Below are positions 47,775-56,698 of a stretch of DNA of 64,000 nt, in pieces. Source of the stretch: an uncultured Alphaproteobacteria bacterium (lineage in GTDB: Bacteria > Pseudomonadota > Alphaproteobacteria > HIMB59 > GCA-002718135); assembly GCA_902537325.1 (NCBI GenBank), contig CACBAT010000006.1:1-64000 (forward strand), written 5' to 3'. The notes beneath the pieces are model-generated. The model saw only the letters and a list, made by a program, of their open reading frames with translations. It ran no database searches and had not been told where the DNA came from. The translations under genes and the position numbers were made by a program. Within the stretch, counting starts at the first letter, position 1, and every line of letters begins with the position of its first letter.

Positions 47775-48360
47775 TAGTTTTATTATTATTATCTTCAACG
47801 ATCTCAAGCTCTAATATTGAATGAAGTTTTTTATAAAAATCACTTAAATTTTTTGTTTCCAAAAGAACCTGTTTTTCAATGTCGCTAAAAGGGGATATCA
47901 TTGCTATAAACTTTATAATTTGATTAAAATCAATATTTTGAATTTCTTCTAAGTTTAAGTTAATTTTTTTTACTTTAATGTATTGGCTATACTTATCTAA
48001 AAGATTATTTTTTTGTTTTTCATTTATAATATTTTTATCTTCCTCAAAATCCAGCATTTCAGCCTCAACCAACCTAAACTTATATTTTTTTTCTAACTCT
48101 TTCTTAACTTTAAAACAATTAGTACCCTGTAGACTAATTAAATATCGCCCATCTGTTGTTTCACTAAAACTATGAATTTTTCCAATACAACCAATATTAT
48201 AGAGTTTATTTTTTTCATCAGATTGTATCATGCCTATGTACCTTTCCTTTGAAAGAGCGTAGTCAACCATCTCAATATATCTTTTTTCAAATATATTCAG
48301 AGGCAAGCTTGTTCCTGGAAACAGGACGGCACCGTTTAAAGGAAAAATAGGGATTTCCAT
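47767..48360 (-). CDS. LON N-terminal (substrate-binding) domain protein
   Basis: A 197-residue stand-alone LON substrate-binding domain (PF02190), starting IPIFPLNGAVLFPGTSLPLNIFEKRYIEMVDYAL. It continues with IGCIGKIHSFSETTDGRYLISLQG. There is no ATPase or peptidase. Its place after the thioredoxin-TPR gene, one base apart, is conserved in alphaproteobacteria, where the function is unknown; a role in protein quality control is plausible. Confidence 0.9.
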   Translation of the reverse strand: MEIPIFPLNGAVLFPGTSLPLNIFEKRYIEMVDYALSKERYIGMIQSDEKNKLYNIGCIGKIHSFSETTDGRYLISLQGTNCFKVKKELEKKYKFRLVEAEMLDFEEDKNIINEKQKNNLLDKYSQYIKVKKINLNLEEIQNIDFNQIIKFIAMISPFSDIEKQVLLETKNLSDFYKKLHSILELEIVEDNNNKTIN

Positions 48361-48361
48361 G

Positions 48362-49228
48362 TTATGAAAACATTAATTGTGAAAGTTTTTTCCTATATTG
48401 AATGGTAATTTGATTAGTATTTCCAAGTACAGCAAAAAATTCTACCATCTTATTTTTTATACTATCCTTATGTTTTGGATAATTTTTTAGAAGCAAATCC
48501 ATTCCATTTTCATATTGTTTCATTGAAAAATATTTATCTGATATTTCTAAAATTAAATCAATATTATTTGGTTCACTCTCAAGTTTGTCAAGCAACTCAT
48601 TAATATTTGGTCCGGATGAATTATTTTTCACAATTTCCATTTTTTTTAAAACCTGTTTAACTTCATTTTTATTTTGTACATCCTTTTCTAATGAACTAAT
48701 GAACATTTCAACCTCTTCAAATTGTTTAAGTTCGATCAAACACTCTAAATAAAAACAAATACCTTTAATTTCGTCTGAGTTTTTAGAAATAAATTCTAGA
48801 AGAGTGTCTTTAGTTTCTTCAAACTTACTTTCAGCCATAGCGCTTTCTATTTCATTATAAAATTCAGTGAAGTCTTCATTAATTTTAGACCCTAAACACT
48901 TTTCAATAAATTCAATAATTTGGCCTTCAGGAATAACGCCCTGAAATGCATTAACAATTTGTTTATCTTTGAAAGCGTAGACTGTAGGAATTGATTGAAT
49001 TCTTAATTGCGCAGCAATTTGTTGATTTTCATCAATATTTATTTTTACTAAAGTGATTTTATCCCCTGATTTTGATATTATTTTTTCTAAAATTGGTGTT
49101 AGTTGTTTACAAGGACCGCACCAAGGAGCCCAAAAATCAACAACAATTAATTTATTCTCACTAGCTTCAATAACCTGATCATTAAACTCTGTTTCAGTAA
49201 CATCGATTATATTTGTATTTTCACTCAT
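48362..49228 (-). CDS. Thioredoxin-domain co-chaperone with C-terminal repeats (YbbN/CnoX-like)
   Basis: 288 residues. The thioredoxin domain (about 5-110) has the redox site WAPWCGPCKQL and the cis-Pro loop IQSIPTVYAF. A helical TPR-like C-terminal part follows (about 125-285, ESAMAESKFEETKDTLLEFI and LDKLESEPNNIDLILEISDKYFSMKQYENGMDLLL). This architecture matches CnoX/YbbN, a redox co-chaperone in E. coli. It overlaps the YbaK-type gene by 4 bp. Confidence 0.92.
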   Translation of the reverse strand: MSENTNIIDVTETEFNDQVIEASENKLIVVDFWAPWCGPCKQLTPILEKIISKSGDKITLVKINIDENQQIAAQLRIQSIPTVYAFKDKQIVNAFQGVIPEGQIIEFIEKCLGSKINEDFTEFYNEIESAMAESKFEETKDTLLEFISKNSDEIKGICFYLECLIELKQFEEVEMFISSLEKDVQNKNEVKQVLKKMEIVKNNSSGPNINELLDKLESEPNNIDLILEISDKYFSMKQYENGMDLLLKNYPKHKDSIKNKMVEFFAVLGNTNQITIQYRKKLSQLMFS

Positions 49229-49737
49229 AAAGATTTGACTATACTATAACTATCCAAAGAAAAAATATGAATTTTTTTATTATTTTCAAGGAGGAAATTT
49301 ATAAAATCTGTAGTCTTTATACTTATAGTTGTTGTGTTAATTAGAGGGTGGAAGTTAATTAATTGACTGTTAAAAAGTTTTTCATCTAAGTAAAATTTAA
49401 CAACATTATGCTTGTCGTTAAGAAGAGCAAATGGGGAGACTGATCCTGGCTTTATACCCAAAAACTGCTCTAAATATTCAGCATTTGCAAATGATAAATT
49501 CTTAGCATCGATAGATTTAGAAAATAGCTTTAAATCAACCTTTGCATTTTCATCACAACTAAAAAGAAAAAAATTATTTTTTTTATTTTTTAAAAATAAA
49601 TTTTTTGTATGCGCCCCTTTAATCTCACCTCTTAGATTTTCAGAATCTTCAACCGTAAATAAAGGATCATGATCATGAATTTGAAAATCTTTATTATTTA
49701 TACTAAGTAATTCAAATAAATCTGTCTTTGTAAGCAT
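49225..49737 (-). CDS. YbaK/ProX-type aminoacyl-tRNA editing protein
   Basis: A 170-residue free-standing editing domain (PF04073). It has LRGEIKGAHTKNLFLKNKKNNFFLF with the conserved Lys-Asn, then LGIKPGSVSPFALLND, the G-x-x-P loop. Related proteins (ProXp-ala, YbaK) clear Ala or Cys from tRNA-Pro; which one applies here is not clear. It is the first gene of a coupled trio with the thioredoxin-TPR and LON-domain proteins, and is divergent from crtI. Confidence 0.9.
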   Translation of the reverse strand: MLTKTDLFELLSINNKDFQIHDHDPLFTVEDSENLRGEIKGAHTKNLFLKNKKNNFFLFSCDENAKVDLKLFSKSIDAKNLSFANAEYLEQFLGIKPGSVSPFALLNDKHNVVKFYLDEKLFNSQLINFHPLINTTTISIKTTDFINFLLENNKKIHIFSLDSYSIVKSL

Positions 49738-49794
49738 AAATAATATTATATTTATTAAAAAATAAGGTATTTAAATACAATTACAAAATTAACA

Positions 49795-51270
49795 ATGGGA
49801 AAAAAAGCAGTAGTTATAGGAAGTGGTTTTGGAGGTATTGCGATAAGCCTAAGATTAAAAAAATTAGGCTATGATACAACAATTATTGAAAAACTAGACG
49901 AGCTTGGAGGAAGAGCAAGAGTTTTTGAAGTGAATGGTTTTAAACATGATGCTGGACCAACAGTTATAACAGCACCATTTCTTTTTGATGAATTATTTAG
50001 TCTATTTGGAAAAAAAAGAGAAGATTATTTGAGTTTTGTTCCTCTTGAGCCCTGGTATAGATATTATTTTCATGATGGTAAAACTTTTGATTATTGTTCT
50101 ACTATTCAAAAGACAAATAACGAAATAAGCAAATATGATAACAGAGATATCAAAGGATATTCTAAACTCTTAAATCAATCAAAAAAAATTTTTGATGTAG
50201 GTTTCACACAATTAGCTGACAAACCATTTATTTCTTTTTTTAAAATGTTAGGGGTTATTCCTAATTTGATAATTTTGAAAAGTTATTTAACAGTATCTCA
50301 ACTTGTAAATAGTTATCTAAAAAATCCATATCTTAGAAAAGCATTTTCAATACATCCACTTTTAGTTGGAGGTGATCCACACACAACAACATCTATTTAC
50401 GCTTTGATTCATTATTTGGAGAGAAAATGGGGAGTATTTTTTTGCATGGGTGGAACTGGTAAAATCGTATCTGAATTAAAAGAATTAATGATTAATTGTG
50501 GTATTAAAATAAAAACAAATACAGAGGCAAAAGAATTTATTGTTGAAAATAATAGGATAACAAAAATATTAACAAACAATGAAGAAATTTCCAATATAGA
50601 TCTAGTTGTTTGTAATGCTGATCCACCCATGGTTTACTCCAAACTTTTAAAAAAACAAAATTTAAGAAGACCTGTATTAAAAGAAAAAAACTTATTATAT
50701 TCAATGGGGCTTTTTGTTCTTTTCTTTGGTACGAAAAAACAATACCATAAAGTTGCTCATCATACTATTTGGATGACTGAAAGATTTAAATCTTTACTTC
50801 ATGATATATTTAAAAATAAAATTTTATCTGATGATTTTTCCTTATACATTCACAGACCTACTGCAACAGACAAGTCATTTGCTCCAGAAGGATGTGATAG
50901 TTTTTATGTTCTATGCCCAGTACCCAATTTACAAGGCAAAATTGATTGGGATGTTGAATCAGAAAACCTTAAAAATAAGATAGTTAAAGAATTATCACGA
51001 ACAATTATGCCAGATTTAGAAAAGAGTATTACAGATGTTTTTTGGATGAACCCTAAAGATTTTAAAAACGATTACAATTCTATGCACGGAGCAGGATTTT
51101 CTATAGCCCCAATTTTTACACAGTCAGCTTGGTTTAGATATCACAACAAAGACAAAAAAATTAAAAATCTATATTTTTCAGCAGCAGGCTCTCATCCAGG
51201 GGCTGGAATACCAGGTGTTCTTTCCTCAGCTAAAGTTGTTGAAAATATCATCAAATCTGAATTAAAATAA
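49795..51270 (+). CDS. crtI: Phytoene desaturase
   Basis: FAD enzyme that converts phytoene to lycopene. The 491-residue chain opens AVVIGSGFGGIAISLRLKKLGYD with the dinucleotide loop and ELGGRARVFEVNGFKHDAGPTVI. It ends with the family signature AAGSHPGAGIPGVLSSAKVVENI. Length fits the bacterial four-step CrtI. It is the first gene of a tight crtI-B-Y-blh operon; the 57-bp gap to the divergent YbaK gene holds the promoter. Confidence 0.97.
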   Translation: MGKKAVVIGSGFGGIAISLRLKKLGYDTTIIEKLDELGGRARVFEVNGFKHDAGPTVITAPFLFDELFSLFGKKREDYLSFVPLEPWYRYYFHDGKTFDYCSTIQKTNNEISKYDNRDIKGYSKLLNQSKKIFDVGFTQLADKPFISFFKMLGVIPNLIILKSYLTVSQLVNSYLKNPYLRKAFSIHPLLVGGDPHTTTSIYALIHYLERKWGVFFCMGGTGKIVSELKELMINCGIKIKTNTEAKEFIVENNRITKILTNNEEISNIDLVVCNADPPMVYSKLLKKQNLRRPVLKEKNLLYSMGLFVLFFGTKKQYHKVAHHTIWMTERFKSLLHDIFKNKILSDDFSLYIHRPTATDKSFAPEGCDSFYVLCPVPNLQGKIDWDVESENLKNKIVKELSRTIMPDLEKSITDVFWMNPKDFKNDYNSMHGAGFSIAPIFTQSAWFRYHNKDKKIKNLYFSAAGSHPGAGIPGVLSSAKVVENIIKSELK

Positions 51271-51272
51271 CA

Positions 51273-52154
51273 ATGATTGATTTAGAACTAAATTCGTCGA
51301 CTGACCTTAAAAGAGAAGGTAAAAGTTTTTATTGGGCAAGTTTTTTTTTACCAAAAAGTTCAAAAAAAAATGCTGGTATTCTCTATTCAATTTGTAGATA
51401 TTTTGATGATATTGCTGATAAGCATAGTCAAGACCAATCTAACTATCTTAAAAACTCAATTGAGGAAATTAAAAGTAATAAAAACAATAAGGTAAATGTT
51501 TTTTTAAAAAAAAATAACATTGATAATGCTATTTTTATCGATTTAATTGAAGGATTAATTTTGGATCAGAAGAACATTAGAATTCAAAATAAGGAAGAGC
51601 TTATAAAATACTCTTACCATGTTGCTGGTACTGTTGGTTTAATGATGTCTAAAATTATAGGTGTAAAACATGATAAAGCATCAAAATCTGCAATTGATTT
51701 AGGAATTGGTATGCAATTAACAAATATTGCACGCGATGTTTATGAAGACTCAAAAATTAAAAGAATATATTTACCAGCTAGTTGGATACCTAATATTTCT
51801 TTAAAAGACTTAAACAATCAAAATAAATTTATTTCAGAAAATGATGAAAAGATATCAAATGCAATTCATAAAGTAATAACTTTATCAGAAAAGTTTTATG
51901 AAAATGGTTTTGCTGGTTTGAAATATATCCCCCTCTCTACTAGACTGGGAATATTCATTGCGGCTAATGTTTATAGAGGTATTGGTATAAAAATAATATC
52001 TAATAAAAAAAAATATTTTAGAGAAAGAATATATTTAAACTCATTAGAAAAATCTTTTATTACAATTAAATCACTTTTCCTTTTTATATTTATTCCATTG
52101 ATGAATTATAAATATCAAAAAATAAGAGATATTCTTCCAAATGAAAATTTATAA
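51273..52154 (+). CDS. crtB: Phytoene synthase
   Basis: It joins two geranylgeranyl diphosphates to make phytoene. The 293-residue all-helical prenyl synthase has the first aspartate motif in CRYFDDIADKHSQD and the second in GMQLTNIARDVYEDSKIKRIYLPASWI. It starts 2 bp after crtI and overlaps crtY by 14 bp. The supplier of geranylgeranyl diphosphate (crtE) is not in the window. Confidence 0.96.
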   Translation: MIDLELNSSTDLKREGKSFYWASFFLPKSSKKNAGILYSICRYFDDIADKHSQDQSNYLKNSIEEIKSNKNNKVNVFLKKNNIDNAIFIDLIEGLILDQKNIRIQNKEELIKYSYHVAGTVGLMMSKIIGVKHDKASKSAIDLGIGMQLTNIARDVYEDSKIKRIYLPASWIPNISLKDLNNQNKFISENDEKISNAIHKVITLSEKFYENGFAGLKYIPLSTRLGIFIAANVYRGIGIKIISNKKKYFRERIYLNSLEKSFITIKSLFLFIFIPLMNYKYQKIRDILPNENL

Positions 52155-53223
52155 AGCTGCTATAATAGGCTTAGGTCCTAGTGGTTTAGCAGTAAATAAA
52201 ATTCTTTACGGAAATGGCTTTAATGAAATTATCGCATTTGAAAGTGAAGATATAAATAAAAGAGATAATATTTTTGGCTTTTGGTTAACAGATTGGATGA
52301 GGCCTTTTGAAAATATTATTGAAAAAAAATGGTACAAGTGGACTATTGGAAATAAAAATCTTGATATAACACACAAAAGTTTAGACAAACCTTATTGTGT
52401 CATAAGTTTTAAAACTTGGAAAAAATTCTGTTTAGAAACAAAAAATAACTTAGAAATAGTAAATAAACAAGTTGTTCAATATTTTCCTGAACAAAATTAT
52501 TTTAAAATAATTACTGCTGATAAAAAAATATATTACGCTCAAAACATATATGATTCACGATCAACAAAACAAAAAAAAGGTGAATTATTACAGCATTTTT
52601 TTGGAATTAATATTACTGTGGAAGATAATACTTTTAATGAAAATAAGTTAACTTTAATGCACTTTACGGAAGAAAATAATATTTTACATTTTATGTATAT
52701 TTTGCCATTTAGTCACAATAAAGCACTTGTTGAATCAACAGTTTTTTCAAAAGATGTTTTTCACACCTCTTGGTATAGAAAAAAAATAAATGATTATTTG
52801 AAGAAAAATAATATCAATGTATTTAAAGAACAGAGCTCAGAAAAAGGAGTAATACCAATGTTTTTTGCTGAGGAAAAAAGATCAGTTAATTCTAATATTT
52901 TCAATATTGGTATTAGAGGAGGTGCATGCAAACCCTCAACCGGATATGCCTTTTCGTTTCTTATAAAACAAATCCAATTGTTAAAAAATTCAAAGAAAAA
53001 CTATGTAAATACTCATAATTTTTTAGAAAGAAAAATGGACAAAATTTTTATTAATTATTTAAAAAATAATAGAGAAGATGGAAAATCATTTATAAAACTC
53101 GCATCGAATCTAAATGGAAATGAATTCCAAAGTTTTATGATGGGTGAATCAAATTTACTAACTAAGTTAAAAATTATAAATAGTATGCCCAAGCTTCCTT
53201 TTATAAAAGAATTATTTAAATAA
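52141..53223 (+). CDS. crtY: Lycopene beta-cyclase, CrtY type
   Basis: It cyclises both ends of lycopene to beta-carotene. The 360-residue flavoprotein has N-terminal AAIIGLGPSGLAVNKIL. The central MYILPFSHNKALVESTVFS and FHTSWYRKKINDYL match the CrtY family, as does IGIRGGACKPSTGYAFSFLIKQI. Its start is inside the crtB end. The next gene cleaves its product. Confidence 0.92.
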   Translation: MKIYKAAIIGLGPSGLAVNKILYGNGFNEIIAFESEDINKRDNIFGFWLTDWMRPFENIIEKKWYKWTIGNKNLDITHKSLDKPYCVISFKTWKKFCLETKNNLEIVNKQVVQYFPEQNYFKIITADKKIYYAQNIYDSRSTKQKKGELLQHFFGINITVEDNTFNENKLTLMHFTEENNILHFMYILPFSHNKALVESTVFSKDVFHTSWYRKKINDYLKKNNINVFKEQSSEKGVIPMFFAEEKRSVNSNIFNIGIRGGACKPSTGYAFSFLIKQIQLLKNSKKNYVNTHNFLERKMDKIFINYLKNNREDGKSFIKLASNLNGNEFQSFMMGESNLLTKLKIINSMPKLPFIKELFK

Positions 53224-53224
53224 T

Positions 53225-54043
53225 ATGTTAACCGACCTTACAATTTTAAATATTATTTCTTTTTTATTAATTTTTTTTATTGGTCTTCCACACGGTTCAT
53301 TTGATGGTGCAATTGCTTCTTTAGTAGGTTTTAGCAACAGGATTCAATTTCTACAATTTATATTTTTCTACTTAATTTTATTTTTTCTAGTGATTTTATT
53401 TTGGTTATATTTTCCAATTATTGCGCTAACGATTTTTATTATAATGACTATTGCCCATTTTGGATTATGTGATTGGACAAATTTTAAAATAAATAAATAT
53501 AAGTATTCTATAAGCTGTACTTATGGAATGACTATTATTTTTGGAATAATATTTTTCAACGAAGATCAATCTTTTTTGATATTTGAATATCTGACAAATA
53601 ATAATATTTACTCAATAAAAAAATATTTTTTCATTCCATATTTTTTAACATTATTATCTATAATATATTTCATCTATCTCTCTTTCTTCGAAAAGAAATT
53701 ACGAAAAGGAATTATTGAGATTCTATTTCTTTTATTAATTTTTTATTTTTTTGATCCATTACTAAGCTTTGCAATATATTTCTGTTTTTTTCACACTTAC
53801 AAACATTTAAAACATCTGATTAAAAATATTTATTTAAATTTAAAAAATAAATACTTTGTTATTTACTCTACAATATTTTTTACAGTAATTTCTTGGATTG
53901 GAGGTTTAGGAATTGTTTACTATTTAGTTCAAAATTTATCATTATATGAGTCGATATTAAAAGTAATTTTCATTGGACTAGCTGCTTTAACTCTTCCTCA
54001 TATGTTACTTGTTGATATTGTCTACAGAAGAAGATTTAAATAA
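53225..54043 (+). CDS. blh: Beta-carotene 15,15'-dioxygenase, Brp/Blh family
   Basis: It cleaves beta-carotene to two retinal molecules, the rhodopsin chromophore. The 272-residue membrane protein has about six or seven helices. Metal-binding His are conserved: H23 in GLPHGSFDGAI, H78 in TIAHFGLCDW, and H190, H194 and H197 in FFHTYKHLKHL, with a further H259 in LPHMLL. It begins 1 bp after the crtY stop. Its presence implies a retinal-using rhodopsin elsewhere in the genome. tRNA-Gly follows 54 bp downstream. Confidence 0.96.
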   Translation: MLTDLTILNIISFLLIFFIGLPHGSFDGAIASLVGFSNRIQFLQFIFFYLILFFLVILFWLYFPIIALTIFIIMTIAHFGLCDWTNFKINKYKYSISCTYGMTIIFGIIFFNEDQSFLIFEYLTNNNIYSIKKYFFIPYFLTLLSIIYFIYLSFFEKKLRKGIIEILFLLLIFYFFDPLLSFAIYFCFFHTYKHLKHLIKNIYLNLKNKYFVIYSTIFFTVISWIGGLGIVYYLVQNLSLYESILKVIFIGLAALTLPHMLLVDIVYRRRFK

Positions 54044-54097
54044 ATCGTTTTCTCAAATATTGACTTATAAATTCAAAGTGGTTATTGTGTAAATTAT

Positions 54098-54172
54098 GCG
54101 GGCGTAGCTCAGGGGTAGAGCGCAACCTTGCCAAGGTTGAAGTCGAGGGTTCGAATCCCTTCGCCCGCTCCA
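54098..54172 (+). tRNA. tRNA-Gly (anticodon GCC), intact integration target
   Basis: A full cloverleaf: acceptor GCGGGCG / CGCCCGC, D stem GCTC/GAGC, anticodon stem CAACC/GGTTG with loop TTGCCAA (GCC at 54130-54132), T arm GAGGG-TTCGAAT-CCCTT, discriminator T and an encoded CCA. Two truncated copies of its 3' part lie at 61728-61750 and 63261-63311, and an integrase gene starts 101 bp downstream. The gene is therefore an active or former attB that integration has left intact. Confidence 0.97.
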
Positions 54173-54219
54173 ACGTTTCTGCCGTTTTATACGCAAACAA
54201 TAAATCCTAAAAAGTTGTC

Positions 54220-54237
54220 GGTCACAGATAGGTCACA
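54220..54237 (+). repeat. 11-bp-period direct repeat, probable integrase arm site
   Basis: GGTCACAGATAGGTCACA holds two GGTCACA units with an 11-bp period, 48 bp beyond the tRNA end and just upstream of the integrase gene. This is the expected position of arm-type sites of a tyrosine integrase. Confidence 0.5.
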
Positions 54238-54272
54238 CTTCGCTTTCGAAAAAGAAAGAAAAGGAGTGAATT

Positions 54273-55277
54273 ATGGCTTCGATCAGAAAGCGAAAATACA
54301 AAACCAAACCACCTACTTTCCAGGTTCAAATTAGGAGGGTTGGAAGTTCACCTATTGCTAAAAGTTTTCTCACTAGAGAAGATGCAATCAAATGGGCGAG
54401 AAAGACAGAAAGAGAATTAGATCAAGGTTCTTTCAATAACTATCAAGCATCAGCAAAGGTAACTATGGGTGATCTGTTTAAAAGATACATCATAGAAAAG
54501 AAACATAAGAGAAAAAGACAGTGGCGCAACGAGGAGTATAGAAAAGATCAGATTATTACTGATCCTATTTCAGATAAAACGTTGCTATCTTTATCTACAA
54601 AGGACCTCGCAGATTATAGAGATAGAAGATTAGCAGTTGTTAAATCAGCAACATTTAACAAGGATTTTAATTTTATTAGTGTTGTTGTTTCTACTGCGCT
54701 TCAAGATTGGGGTTATAAATTACCCAACAATCCTTGCTCTTTTTTTAAAAGAGAACAAGAAGCTAAACCAAGAGATAGGATCTTAGAAGATTGGGAAGAA
54801 AGAAAGTTACTTTATGGATGCTCTCTAATTCAAAATACATATCTAACAAAGTGTGTTGAGTTTTCTTTAGAAACTGCAATCAGACAAGGCGAGATGCTAA
54901 ACATACATTGTGACAATATTGATTTTGAAACTAGCTTACTCCATATCCCAATTAGCAAAAATGGTTACCCTAGGAAGATTCCACTAAGCCCTAAAGCTGT
55001 TAGAATACTTAAGGAATTGCCAAGGCGATTGGATAGAAAAGTTTTTCCAATAACTAGGGATGCTCTTAAGAATTTATTTCAAAGAGCATTAAAGAAATCA
55101 AACATTCAAGAATTTCGATACCATGACCTAAGACACACTGCGATAACAAGCATGTTACAAGATCGAGGATTAACAATACCAGAGGTTCAGTTGATGTCAG
55201 GAATTCAAAACCCGAAAATATTATTAAATGTTTACAACAAAACAGATCCTAAAAAAGTTGTAGCAAGATTAAGTTAG
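54273..55277 (+). CDS. Tyrosine-type site-specific integrase
   Basis: 334 residues. The N-terminal arm-binding part (about 1-60, basic, FQVQIRRVGSSPIAKSFLTREDAIKWA) is followed by a core-binding domain and a catalytic domain. Catalytic residues are R204 (TAIRQGEM), K229 (SKNGYPRKIPLS), H284 and R287 (HDLRHTA) and the nucleophile Y321 (NVYNK). The fifth position, usually His or Trp nine residues before the Tyr, is Gln312. A strong SD (AAGGAG) precedes the ATG. It lies directly beside tRNA-Gly, so it is the likely agent of insertion. Confidence 0.93.
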   Translation: MASIRKRKYKTKPPTFQVQIRRVGSSPIAKSFLTREDAIKWARKTERELDQGSFNNYQASAKVTMGDLFKRYIIEKKHKRKRQWRNEEYRKDQIITDPISDKTLLSLSTKDLADYRDRRLAVVKSATFNKDFNFISVVVSTALQDWGYKLPNNPCSFFKREQEAKPRDRILEDWEERKLLYGCSLIQNTYLTKCVEFSLETAIRQGEMLNIHCDNIDFETSLLHIPISKNGYPRKIPLSPKAVRILKELPRRLDRKVFPITRDALKNLFQRALKKSNIQEFRYHDLRHTAITSMLQDRGLTIPEVQLMSGIQNPKILLNVYNKTDPKKVVARLS

Positions 55278-55285
55278 GAGGAAAT

Positions 55286-55420
55286 ATGGTAGGATTTATT
55301 TTAGGTCCATTTAGTACAGTGCCTGCTGGTGAAGTTATTCCACTAATAGCTGGTTTTATGGTCCTCTATATTATTTTAGTCATTGGCATACCTTATTTGT
55401 ATTCCGATAAATATGAATAA
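55286..55420 (+). CDS. Small membrane protein (44 aa) downstream of the integrase
   Basis: The sequence AGGAGG (55277-55282) sits 3 bp ahead of the ATG, which opens a 44-codon frame. It starts MVGFILGPFSTVPAGE and contains one hydrophobic helix (VIPLIAGFMVLYIILVIGIPYLY), ending SDKYE. The SD overlaps the integrase stop region, so the two are probably co-transcribed. A perfect SD in a genome that mostly lacks them supports real translation. No family is recognised; membrane insertion is the only prediction made. Confidence 0.6.
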   Translation: MVGFILGPFSTVPAGEVIPLIAGFMVLYIILVIGIPYLYSDKYE

Positions 55421-55519
55421 GATTTATAAATTATTTTCTAAGTAAATCTTTATTCTGTGCAAGGTTTAAGTATTAATTAAAAAGAAATGTATTTCCTCAC
55501 CTTATATAAAAAAAATTTA

Positions 55520-56698
55520 CTAAAAAGAATATTTAGTAAAAATAGATACATTAGCTTCATCTTTAAATGATGCGTTATGAATGTCATTTTCGAGATTAAA
55601 GGGATAATATAATTCTACACCCCCTCTTATAAGAGAAAAAAATCTTGACTCATAAGTAAAAGTCATTGATCTTGTTTGTCGATTTAAATCATTAATTACT
55701 ACAAATCTTGACTGCGTATCTTGAATATCGTTTAAAGCTAATGTTGTGCCTAGAAATAAATCATTTTGAAAACCTGTGTGAGAGCGTCTACCACGACTAT
55801 CATATGTGTATTCCGCTAGTAAACCTAAGTCCCAATTTTTTTGTAAAAAATTAAATAAAGTTTTCTCATATCCTAAATTTGAAGCATAATAATCAGACAG
55901 TATATTATTTGAATCGAATTGATCTGATCGGTAAATAATTTCTGATTTATACAAATCTGAGTCTCTTGTTAATTGGAAATCAAATCCTAATTGTAATATT
56001 TCAGAATAATTTGGAACAATTTTTCCATTTATAATATTAAGTCCAGGATCTTTTGTGTTCCCATTATACATTGATAAACCATAATCTATATTATCTCTAT
56101 ACCCAGAAAGTCGAATGCCTATACCTGGATTTGTATTACTAGCACTATTACTATATTTTGAATAATCATCAAAATTCAATGCTGTTTGAGATCGAATCTT
56201 TTCTAAAGGATAAATATTTTTAGTGGGATATAACAAATACAAATCTAGATCACCAATATCAAGATATCTTTTAAAATTGATCATAGGTTGACCAATTTTT
56301 TCTCCTTTATTTAATCCTTTTGAATAATCTTGTGAATTAATCACATCAACAGGGTTAAAAAATTCATTCTTTCCCCAAAAAATAATATTATTTCCAATTA
56401 AATAATCAAAATTATCTCTATAACCACTAACATAGGCTTCATTAAAATTAATTTGATCGTTAAGACTTGGATTACCAAATTTAATTTTAGATTGTACTTT
56501 AAATTCAAGATTATCTTTTTCTAAATAAAAATTATATTCTAGTTCACTATCTAGTTTTGAATTTTTTCGATTATCTTTACTAATATCTTGAATAAAAGAC
56601 GTGCCTGATAATTTTATAGAGCCATATTGCTCAATATAATTTTCACCAAATACTGGTTTAATAAATATTAATAAAATTACTATAAGTCTTAACTTCAT
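55520..56698 (-). CDS. Outer-membrane beta-barrel protein of the RND/LolA-like operon
   Basis: 392 residues with signal peptide LRLIVILLIFIKPVFG. A long run of alternating amphipathic strands rich in Tyr, Asn, Asp and Ser follows, ending in a C-terminal Phe (VSIFTKYSF), the barrel insertion signal. It resembles DUF1302-like porins that accompany RND exporters and LolA-like proteins, but I cannot assign the family firmly. The ATG overlaps the preceding stop (ATGA, 4 bp). It likely forms the outer-membrane exit or acceptor of the system. Confidence 0.75.
   Translation of the reverse strand: MKLRLIVILLIFIKPVFGENYIEQYGSIKLSGTSFIQDISKDNRKNSKLDSELEYNFYLEKDNLEFKVQSKIKFGNPSLNDQINFNEAYVSGYRDNFDYLIGNNIIFWGKNEFFNPVDVINSQDYSKGLNKGEKIGQPMINFKRYLDIGDLDLYLLYPTKNIYPLEKIRSQTALNFDDYSKYSNSASNTNPGIGIRLSGYRDNIDYGLSMYNGNTKDPGLNIINGKIVPNYSEILQLGFDFQLTRDSDLYKSEIIYRSDQFDSNNILSDYYASNLGYEKTLFNFLQKNWDLGLLAEYTYDSRGRRSHTGFQNDLFLGTTLALNDIQDTQSRFVVINDLNRQTRSMTFTYESRFFSLIRGGVELYYPFNLENDIHNASFKDEANVSIFTKYSF

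Noticed and set aside
54128-54334. Reading frame beginning inside the tRNA-Gly gene and running toward the integrase
   Set aside because: Its first residues are translated tRNA sequence, it overlaps the well-supported integrase start, and it has no SD.
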